Source of the DNA: Gammaproteobacteria bacterium
GTDB taxonomy: Bacteria > Pseudomonadota > Gammaproteobacteria > CAJXQU01
Reading direction: 5' to 3'
NCBI GenBank assembly: GCA_026984275.1
Contig: JALSSM010000043.1
Location: 1-5,040 of the forward strand
DNA length: 5,040 nucleotides
Made by a program: the position numbers and the translations under genes. The notes under the pieces were generated by a model, which was given only the letters and a program-made list of their open reading frames with translations, made no database searches and had not been told where the DNA came from. Each line of letters opens with the position of its first letter. Position 1 is the stretch's first letter. Shown here piece by piece: positions 1 through 5,040 of this stretch.

Positions 1-66
1 TTTGACATTGGTTGTTCCCGCACCGGACGAACCGGTTACTGCGATAATCGGGTGCTGTTCGGACAT
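1..66 (-). CDS. Phosphoribulokinase family protein, N-terminal fragment (gene runs off the left edge)
   Basis: The minus strand from the ATG at 66 reads MSEQHPIIAVTGSSGAGTTN and then VK at the window edge. This is the typical start of the bacterial phosphoribulokinase/PrkB family: a short polar leader, a hydrophobic beta strand (IIAVTG) and the P-loop GSSGAGTT (residues 12-19), which binds ATP phosphates. Phosphoribulokinase phosphorylates ribulose 5-phosphate to the Rubisco substrate in the Calvin cycle; close homologues in non-autotrophs such as E. coli PrkB have a less certain role. The start is well supported by an AGGAG Shine-Dalgarno sequence 9 bases upstream. Only 22 codons of a roughly 290-codon family are visible, so family membership is fairly secure but Calvin-cycle function is inference. 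The gene is divergent from msbA. Confidence 0.8.
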   Translation of the reverse strand, partial: MSEQHPIIAVTGSSGAGTTNVK

Positions 67-75
67 TGTTGTTTT

Positions 76-80
76 CTCCT
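76..80 (-). promoter_or_regulatory. Shine-Dalgarno of the phosphoribulokinase-like gene
   Basis: The minus strand reads AGGAG within the purine run GAGAGGAGAA, 9 bases before the ATG at 66. It is a strong ribosome binding site and fixes the start of this truncated gene. Confidence 0.75.
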
Positions 81-99
81 CTCATGGTGAGATGACAAG

Positions 100-125
100 T
101 TGCGATACGTTACCTCATGTATAAT
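100..125 (+). promoter_or_regulatory. Candidate sigma-70 promoter of msbA
   Basis: A perfect TATAAT lies at 120-125 in the 97-base spacer between the divergent genes, which would put transcription start near 132 and give a leader of about 30 bases. The -35 side is poor: TTGCGA at 100-105 is only 14 bases away, and an ATGACA (5 of 6 to consensus) at 92-97 is 22 bases away. The -10 is therefore convincing but the -35 is not, which suggests a promoter relying on the -10 or on an activator. No comparably good promoter for the leftward gene is visible in the spacer. Confidence 0.5.
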
Positions 126-163
126 GGCTACGCAAAACTTCAAGGAATTACGACAAAAAACTT

Positions 164-1945
164 ATGAGCCAATCGAATGACTCACCTCTGGATCAATCAA
201 TCGAAAAGACTGATCGAGCCTTATATTTGCGTTTGCTCATGCATGTAAAACCATACTGGCGATTATTCGCATTTTCGTTACTTTGCATGGCAATCCTGGG
301 GGCGTTGGAGCCAGCTCTGCCCGCTTTATTAAAACCCCTTCTGGATGGTAGTTTCGTAGGTAAAACAGATGCCAGGCTCTGGTTTATTCCGTTATTACTG
401 GTTTTACTTTTTCTGCTCAGGGGAATTCTTACTTTTGCCAGCCATGTGTCATCGCACTGGGTTGCACACCGTGTGATTATGGATCTGCGAAATAGAATGT
501 TTAACCGGCTCGTTTCTTTGCCGACCTCATTTTTTGATGAATATTCTTCCGGATCGCTTATTTCAAAACTGACCTTCGACACGGCGCAGGTTCAGGGTGC
601 ATCAACACAGGTTGTGACCGTGCTGGTCAAAGACTCGCTAGCCGTACTTGGTCTGATCCTTTTTATGCTTTATATGAACTGGAAGTTGAGTCTGATCGTC
701 TTTGTTCTGACACCCGTTATTGCCATCATCGTCAAGATCGTCAGTAAACGTATGCGAGCTATGAGCCATCGGGTTCAGGAGTCTATGGGTGATATTACCC
801 ATGTCGCGCAGGAGGCGATCGAGTCGCAAAAGGCCGTAAAAATCTACTCTGGACAGGAGTATGAAAAAAACCGTTTTCAACAGGCGATTAACAAGGCACG
901 TCAATACAATATGAAGGTGGTTATTCCAGCTGCAGTAAACGGTCCGATCATTCAATTTGTGATGGCGGTCGGGCTTGCGATTATTATTTATTTTTCGACA
1001 TCATTGGCTCAGAAGGGATTGATGACCCCCGGTGAGTTTGTCTCCTATTTTACTGCGATGTCCATGTTGCTCGCACCGATCCGGCGCCTGACCAGTGTGA
1101 ATGAACCATTGCAAAAGGGGCTGGCGGCGGCGCGCAGCATCTTTGATCTGATCGATGAAACGGCGGAGATTGATCATGGAACGATCAAACTTGATCGGGC
1201 AAAGGGAGCATTACGTTTTGATCAGGTTTCGATGACGTATGAACATGGCAAAGCGCCAGCTCTTTCAAACGTATCGATCACGATAAATCCCGGAGAGACG
1301 GTCGCTCTGGTCGGTGCCTCGGGTAGCGGCAAGTCCACTCTCGCCAATTTAATCCCCCGATTTTACCACCCGGACCATGGCCAGATCTTTTTAGATGATC
1401 ATGATCTGGAAACCATAACACTGGATTCATTACGAGCAAATATTGCACTGGTCAGCCAGGAGATCATGCTGTTCAACGACACCATTGGAAATAACATTGC
1501 TTATGGCTCTCTGAGGGGGGCTACGGAAGATGAGATTATAAAGGCGGCCACAGCCGCACATGCCATGGAGTTTATTAACAAGCTACCGGATGGAATGGAT
1601 ACAATGATCGGAGAAAGCGGTGCACGTCTTTCCGGAGGTCAGCGACAACGGCTGTCTATTGCCCGGGCGTTGTTAAAAAATGCGCCGGTTCTGATCCTTG
1701 ATGAAGCTACCTCAGCGCTGGATACTGAATCAGAAAAACACATTCAGGAAGCGTTGGAAACCCTGAGAAAAGGGCGTACTTGTATCATTATTGCGCACCG
1801 TTTATCGACGATCGAAAATGCTGATCGGATCCTGGTCATGGCGGGTGGACAAATTGTCGAAACAGGAACGCATGATCAGCTGATCAAAAAACAGGGAACT
1901 TATGCCCGACTGCATCAACTGAGTTTTACCCAGGAAGCAGAATAA
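164..1945 (+). CDS. msbA: Lipid A export ABC transporter, ATP-binding/permease protein MsbA
   Basis: This inner-membrane half-transporter acts as a homodimer that flips core lipid A from the inner to the outer leaflet for LPS assembly. At 593 residues it is close to the usual length of about 580. The exporter-type transmembrane domain fills residues 1-320, with hydrophobic segments near 34-57, 73-92, 150-171, 174-194, 252-278 and 289-306. The nucleotide-binding domain is complete: Walker A GASGSGKST at 384-392 (Lys390), Q-loop Gln432, signature LSGGQ at 489-493, Walker B LILDE with Asp513 and Glu514, and H-loop His545. The ATG at 164 is chosen because homologues start shortly before the LYLRLL...VKPYW segment. 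Its only Shine-Dalgarno-like sequence, AAGGAA at 142-147, lies 16 bases away, which is unusually far. lpxK, often the next gene, is absent: the gene ends directly at a palindrome facing a convergent gene. A generic lipid or drug ABC exporter is less likely. Confidence 0.93.
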   Translation: MSQSNDSPLDQSIEKTDRALYLRLLMHVKPYWRLFAFSLLCMAILGALEPALPALLKPLLDGSFVGKTDARLWFIPLLLVLLFLLRGILTFASHVSSHWVAHRVIMDLRNRMFNRLVSLPTSFFDEYSSGSLISKLTFDTAQVQGASTQVVTVLVKDSLAVLGLILFMLYMNWKLSLIVFVLTPVIAIIVKIVSKRMRAMSHRVQESMGDITHVAQEAIESQKAVKIYSGQEYEKNRFQQAINKARQYNMKVVIPAAVNGPIIQFVMAVGLAIIIYFSTSLAQKGLMTPGEFVSYFTAMSMLLAPIRRLTSVNEPLQKGLAAARSIFDLIDETAEIDHGTIKLDRAKGALRFDQVSMTYEHGKAPALSNVSITINPGETVALVGASGSGKSTLANLIPRFYHPDHGQIFLDDHDLETITLDSLRANIALVSQEIMLFNDTIGNNIAYGSLRGATEDEIIKAATAAHAMEFINKLPDGMDTMIGESGARLSGGQRQRLSIARALLKNAPVLILDEATSALDTESEKHIQEALETLRKGRTCIIIAHRLSTIENADRILVMAGGQIVETGTHDQLIKKQGTYARLHQLSFTQEAE

Positions 1946-1989
1946 CCTGAACTCGGGATAAGAATGGCCATCCTTATCCCGAGTTCAGG
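1946..1989. terminator. Long palindrome between convergent genes, probable bidirectional terminator
   Basis: A perfect 17-bp inverted repeat (CCTGAACTCGGGATAAG at 1946-1962 and its complement at 1973-1989) flanks a 10-base centre that itself contains the palindrome ATGGCCAT. The whole 44 bases are self-complementary except for one A/C pair. It begins at the base after the msbA stop codon and ends 10 bases before the stop of the convergent cyclase gene, which is the position of a shared terminator. A U-tract is missing after the hairpin on the plus strand; on the minus strand the next bases are TTATTCT, a weak U-rich tail. It may stop leftward transcripts intrinsically and mainly stabilise the 3' end of msbA mRNA. 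Confidence 0.7.
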
Positions 1990-1999
1990 CAGAATAGAT

Positions 2000-2995
2000 T
2001 CAGTCACTGACACGATTGCGGCCACCATTTTTAGCTCTGTAGAGTGCTTTGTCGGCAGCGCCGATCAGACTGTCCTGGTGATCATCTTCTCCCATTTGTG
2101 CGATACCCAGAGAAAGGGTCAATGGTGGAAGTGACTCACCTTCTACAGAAAATAAGGCTGTTTCTTCAACGGCAAGACGGAGTCGTTCCGCTACATGGGT
2201 GGCCTCCTGCAGATCAGAGCCAGGTAGCACAGCCAGAAATTCTTCACCACCATAACGGGTGATCGTATCTTCAGGGCGCAGATGCTCCGTCAGTGATTTC
2301 GCAATGGAGTTTAGCGCGCGATCACCGGCCAGGTGACCATAGGTGTCATTAAAGTTTTTAAAGTGATCCAGATCCATCATGATCACCGACAGGGGCCGAC
2401 CACCATCTTCTCCGCTCTGGCACCGATGGATAAGTCTTCCTAACATTTTGTTTAACCACCGGCGGTTATAGAAGCCGGTCAGTGGATCGATGGTTGCGTC
2501 GTATTCAAACTCTCTTAACAAAGATTGAATTTTATGCATGACTGAATTACCAAAACGCAAGCGATAGGCCAGTGTGCGTAATAAATTATTAGAGGCAACA
2601 TGGGAAATCTCTACGATTTTCCAGAAGGTTTCCTCATCAATCCTGAGAACCCGAGTTTCCTCATCAGCAATGACATAGCCAGATGTGGGTTGTTGATCAA
2701 GAATTGAGATTTCTCCAACACTTTCTCCCTGTTGAAGAATTGTAATGGGTTGATCGTCATTCCTCTGGAGTTGAACCTTTAATAAACCAGAAAGCACGAG
2801 ATACATGAATTCTTCTGGCCGACCTGCTTCTATAAGGACTTCATCTTTTCCCAGATTAATAATTGGACAGTCTTTCAGAAGCGGTTTTATTGATGCGAGG
2901 TTGACGCCTTTGAAAAGCTTTATTCTTTCCAGCTCTTCGTCGGTTGGTAGGCCTTCCTTGAGGGGTTCAGAATCCATTTTTCTATCGAGTTCCAT
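2000..2995 (-). CDS. Diguanylate cyclase with N-terminal cyclic-nucleotide-binding-like domain
   Basis: The predicted product is a 331-residue cytoplasmic protein making c-di-GMP from two GTP. Residues about 27-147 resemble a CRP-like cyclic-nucleotide-binding domain, with the cassette GESVGEISILD near 90-100. A short helical linker (about 148-168) leads to the GGDEF domain. That domain has DPLTGFYNRR (170-179), the metal-binding segment DLDHFKNFND from Asp208, the inhibitory site RPED (240-243), the active site GGEEF (249-253) and a canonical ADKALYRAKNGGRNR end. Active-site and feedback-inhibition motifs are both intact, so enzymatic activity is likely. The cassette reads PTSGY where an Arg followed by a small residue usually contacts the cyclic phosphate, so the ligand is uncertain. 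No membrane segment is seen. An upstream in-frame ATG at 3016 would add seven residues but has no Shine-Dalgarno; the ATG at 2995 has AAGGA 9 bases upstream and is preferred. It lies downstream of feoB and its small partner on the same strand. Confidence 0.9.
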   Translation of the reverse strand: MELDRKMDSEPLKEGLPTDEELERIKLFKGVNLASIKPLLKDCPIINLGKDEVLIEAGRPEEFMYLVLSGLLKVQLQRNDDQPITILQQGESVGEISILDQQPTSGYVIADEETRVLRIDEETFWKIVEISHVASNNLLRTLAYRLRFGNSVMHKIQSLLREFEYDATIDPLTGFYNRRWLNKMLGRLIHRCQSGEDGGRPLSVIMMDLDHFKNFNDTYGHLAGDRALNSIAKSLTEHLRPEDTITRYGGEEFLAVLPGSDLQEATHVAERLRLAVEETALFSVEGESLPPLTLSLGIAQMGEDDHQDSLIGAADKALYRAKNGGRNRVSD

Positions 2996-3004
2996 GTAGG
3001 TGTT

Positions 3005-3009
3005 TCCTT
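3005..3009 (-). promoter_or_regulatory. Shine-Dalgarno deciding the diguanylate cyclase start
   Basis: The minus strand reads AAGGA, 9 bases before the ATG at 2995. It lies inside the longer reading frame that would begin at 3016, and that upstream ATG has only AGTAACCATGCTGC before it, with no ribosome binding site. This favours the shorter 331-residue protein. Confidence 0.55.
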
Positions 3010-3061
3010 GTGACATGCAGCATGGTTACTTTTTAATACCAATATAGTCAACCAGCTGACG

Positions 3062-3090
3062 AATAAATGCAACTCTCTTTTGAGTGACAA
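3062..3090 (-). promoter_or_regulatory. Candidate sigma-70 promoter of the diguanylate cyclase gene
   Basis: On the minus strand TTGTCA (3090-3085, 5 of 6 to the -35 consensus) is followed after exactly 17 bases by TTTATT (3067-3062, 4 of 6 to the -10 consensus). Transcription would start near 3055, about 60 bases before the preferred ATG. The spacer from 2996 to 3106 is visibly AT-rich and has no obvious terminator hairpin, so the gene may be expressed both from this promoter and by read-through from the feo operon. Confidence 0.4.
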
Positions 3091-3106
3091 GAATCCGTAA
3101 CCACAA

Positions 3107-3241
3107 CTATTCACATCCATCTTTACCGCAACCGCAGCTTCCAGAAGATTTTTTCTGTCGACGAGATATCAGCCATCTGTAGCAAAATCTGCCAGCGACA
3201 GCAACGACGATGATCAGCGCAACAATTGTTTGTAGATCCAT
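3107..3241 (-). CDS. FeoB-associated Cys-rich membrane protein (44 aa)
   Basis: A small gene read from the ATG at 3241 to the TAG at 3107. The product starts MDLQTIVALIIVVAVAG, a single hydrophobic helix (about residues 4-17), followed by Cys20, a basic stretch (RWLISRRQKK, 23-31) and a Cys-rich tail SCGCGKDGCE holding Cys36, Cys38 and Cys43. This architecture and size match the FeoB-associated Cys-rich membrane proteins (Pfam FeoB_associated) usually found directly after feoB. Their role is not well established; help with Fe(II) passage or FeoB complex assembly is a common guess. The basic residues after the helix suggest that the Cys tail faces the cytoplasm. The start is 12 bases after the feoB stop with only a weak purine stretch (ACGGG), so translation is probably coupled to feoB. 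It is not the winged-helix FeoC of E. coli. Confidence 0.85.
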   Translation of the reverse strand: MDLQTIVALIIVVAVAGRFCYRWLISRRQKKSSGSCGCGKDGCE

Positions 3242-3253
3242 GTCTATTGCCCG

Positions 3254-5040
3254 TCAGCTCCACAGCTGAAAAACCAGCAAGGCCCCAAAATAGCCAATAC
3301 TGGTCATATAGATCCATGACATGATCGGAACACTCCAAGTTCCTGTTTCTCGTCGGATAATGGCAACCGTTGCTGCACATTGCAGACAAAATGCATAGAA
3401 GATCATAAGCCCAATGGCCATTGGCGTTGTATAAATCTTGCTGCCATCTGGCCAGACTGAGGACTTGATTCGTGTGATCAGGCTGGCATCTTCCTCATCT
3501 ACATCGCCGCCGACGGCATAGATCGTTCCGAGAACAGCGATCACCACTTCGCGGGCTGGAAAGGATGCCACCACCGCGGCTGAGACTTTCCAGTCCCAGC
3601 CCAGTGGTTGAAACATTGGTGCAATCCATTTACCGATTCTGCCGAGATAGCTTTGTTCCAGATAGGCGGCAGCTTCCTTATTATTCAGATCAGCGATCTT
3701 TGCCTGTTGCTGGTCTGCGTCCTGTTGTTGTACCGCCGATCGCTGTTGTTCGTATTGATCGTGTAGCGATTGTGGGTGGGGAAAATAGGCCAGGGCCCAG
3801 ATCAACACGGCCACTGTGAAAATGATCGTGCCGGCTCTTTTGATAAAGATCATGCCACGTTCCCACAGTTTTAGCAGAACTGATCGGATATTGGGCAATC
3901 GGTAAGGAGGCATTTCCATCAGAAAGGTTGGTGTTGGCCCCTTTAACAAGGTGCGTTTGAGTAGCAAGGCTGTCAGTATCCCGCCAACGACACCCAGTAA
4001 ATAGAGCCCCAGCAACACTAATCCCTGGAGATTGATCAAACCTCCCAACCATTTTTGCTGGGGGACAAATGCTGCGATCAGCAGCGCATAAACGGGTAAC
4101 CGCGCAGAGCAGGTCATAAAAGGAGCCGCCAGCATAGTCGCCAGCCGATCACGTTTATCTGAGATAGTGCGTGTTGCCATGATCCCGGGAACAGCACAGG
4201 CAAAACTGGATAACATCGGAATAAATGATCGACCGGAAAGACCAACACCACGCATCAGGCGATCCATCATGAAAGCGGCTCGTGCCATATAGCCACTGTC
4301 TTCCAGAAAAATAATGAAAGCAAACAGAATAAGGATCTGTGGCAGGAAAATGATCACGCTACCAACGCCCGCGATGACACCATCGACCAGTAAACTGGTC
4401 AAAGCACCGGCCGGTAATCGTGCTTCCAGCCAGGCTCCCAGTGCCGCAGTCATGTTGTCCATAAAGTCCATCAGTGGGGCGGCCCACGCAAAAACAGACT
4501 GGAATACGATTGCCATTAATAACAGAAATAAGATGCTGCCAACGACTGGATGACTGACAACTTGATCAATACGTTCCGTCAGGCTTTTTTGATCAGTTTC
4601 TGAAACGGGATCATCTACTTCGACGCCTTCGATAAGCTGGTTAATCCAGCTATAACGTGTTCGAGCATCCTGTACAGCGAGGCTCGGTCCATGTCTTAAT
4701 GTATCTCGTAGTTGTTTTATTTTATTAACGATCTTCTGACCATGTTTATCCAGTATTCGCTGTTCTGCATAACCATCCTCATCAATGAGTGCGCGTTCCA
4801 GCTCATAGGCTGGAATTTCAGTGCCCGCTGCTTTTAAATCATAGGCCAGTTTTTTTGCGGCGCCTTTAACCTCGGGCAACAGATCCAGGTCAGGAATAAT
4901 TTTGTTGTTGATCAGATCGCGTAAAGTAAGCTTCAAGGTGTCCACACCATTACCTGTGGAAGCGACGATGGGTACAACGGGAATGCCAAGTTTTTCACTC
5001 AGGGCCTCCGCATTAATATGAATGCCATTCTCTTCGGCCA
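3254..5040 (-). CDS. feoB: Ferrous iron transporter FeoB, 5'-truncated by the window edge
   Basis: Fe(II) uptake permease of the inner membrane with an N-terminal GTPase domain. The visible 594 complete codons lack roughly the first 125-130 residues, including GTPase motifs G1-G4. The reading frame is open to the right edge, and the GTG at 4945 is internal, not a start: upstream codons read ENGIHINAEALSEKLGIPVV and then VASTGNGVDTLKL, the end of the G domain with its G5 region (AST at fragment residues 26-28). Next come the helical cytosolic domain, the membrane entry IDQVVSHPVVGSILFLL, and two Gate-type segments, SSFACAVPGIMATR (Cys281) and FMTCSARLPVYALL (Cys310), which form the conserved translocation core. 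A Gln-rich hydrophilic loop (about 421-461) precedes LGRIGKWIAPMFQPLGWDW and FPAREVV. It ends FQLWS and is followed by the small Cys-rich gene. Whether feoA lies upstream cannot be seen. Confidence 0.95.
   Translation of the reverse strand, partial: AEENGIHINAEALSEKLGIPVVPIVASTGNGVDTLKLTLRDLINNKIIPDLDLLPEVKGAAKKLAYDLKAAGTEIPAYELERALIDEDGYAEQRILDKHGQKIVNKIKQLRDTLRHGPSLAVQDARTRYSWINQLIEGVEVDDPVSETDQKSLTERIDQVVSHPVVGSILFLLLMAIVFQSVFAWAAPLMDFMDNMTAALGAWLEARLPAGALTSLLVDGVIAGVGSVIIFLPQILILFAFIIFLEDSGYMARAAFMMDRLMRGVGLSGRSFIPMLSSFACAVPGIMATRTISDKRDRLATMLAAPFMTCSARLPVYALLIAAFVPQQKWLGGLINLQGLVLLGLYLLGVVGGILTALLLKRTLLKGPTPTFLMEMPPYRLPNIRSVLLKLWERGMIFIKRAGTIIFTVAVLIWALAYFPHPQSLHDQYEQQRSAVQQQDADQQQAKIADLNNKEAAAYLEQSYLGRIGKWIAPMFQPLGWDWKVSAAVVASFPAREVVIAVLGTIYAVGGDVDEEDASLITRIKSSVWPDGSKIYTTPMAIGLMIFYAFCLQCAATVAIIRRETGTWSVPIMSWIYMTSIGYFGALLVFQLWS

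Noticed and set aside
193..955. Open frames antisense to msbA (193-582 and 638-955)
   Set aside because: They lie entirely opposite a fully supported ABC transporter gene, and their products show no domain pattern or ribosome binding site.
1946..1989. Classical Rho-independent terminator for msbA on the plus strand
   Set aside because: The stem is strong, but the bases after it (CAGAATAGATT) contain no U-tract, so it is recorded as a probable bidirectional hairpin rather than a standard terminator for msbA.
3067..3086. Hairpin ACTC-N6-GAGT as a terminator after the small Cys-rich gene
   Set aside because: The stem is only four base pairs and no U-run follows; it is too weak to call.
2920..3120. 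66-codon minus-strand frame beginning inside the small Cys-rich gene
   Set aside because: It overlaps the end of that gene and the start of the cyclase in another frame, has no ribosome binding site, and its product shows no recognisable features.
3123..3389. 88-codon minus-strand frame across the feoB end and the Cys-rich gene
   Set aside because: It is out of frame with both well-supported genes, and its product has no family-like motif. It looks like a chance open frame.
3722..3745. HIP1-like octamer (GCGATCGC) as an explanation of the GATC excess
   Set aside because: Several sites read CGATCG in part, but I did not find a repeated full octamer; the excess is of GATC itself.
3690..4052. 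120-codon minus-strand frame inside feoB
   Set aside because: It is a shifted-frame shadow of the FeoB membrane domain; the FeoB frame is intact through the same stretch, so it is not evidence of a frameshift or nested gene.
4943..4945. GTG as the start codon of feoB
   Set aside because: The same frame stays open to the right edge and the 31 codons before it match the end of the FeoB GTPase domain, so the GTG codes for an internal Val.

Overview
The window looks like chromosomal DNA of a Gram-negative bacterium, most likely a gammaproteobacterium. It encodes an MsbA-type lipid A flippase, a FeoB ferrous-iron transporter and the first 22 codons of a phosphoribulokinase-family protein. If that kinase is the Calvin-cycle enzyme, the host could be an autotroph such as a sulfur or iron oxidiser, but 22 residues cannot separate it from the PrkB-like proteins of heterotrophs. 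No species can be named from the sequence.

Layout from left to right. At 1-66 (minus) is the 5' end of the phosphoribulokinase-like gene, running off the left edge. A 97-base divergent spacer (67-163) carries its Shine-Dalgarno sequence and, facing the other way, a perfect TATAAT box for msbA. Then come msbA (164-1945, plus) and a near-perfect 44-base palindrome (1946-1989) between convergent genes. Next is a minus-strand gene (2000-2995) for a diguanylate cyclase with an N-terminal cyclic-nucleotide-binding-like domain and a C-terminal GGEEF domain. A 111-base spacer holds a candidate promoter. It is followed on the minus strand by a 44-codon gene for a FeoB-associated Cys-rich membrane peptide (3107-3241) and by feoB (3254-5040), whose 5' end lies beyond the right edge.

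On the minus strand the transcription order is feoB, the small Cys-rich gene (12 bases after the feoB stop), then the diguanylate cyclase. The first two almost certainly form one iron-uptake operon. The third may be read through from it, since no clear terminator is seen in the gap, or may use its own promoter. This arrangement could tie c-di-GMP output to ferrous iron supply, but that is inference from position only.

The most notable points are the 44-aa Cys-rich gene, the loss of the usual phosphate-binding arginine in the cyclic-nucleotide domain of the cyclase, the large inter-gene palindrome, and a strong excess of GATC sites (about 70 by hand count against about 20 expected by chance) with a GATC-free stretch around 2756-3209. 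I see no clear novel system, CRISPR array, tRNA, rRNA or mobile element.
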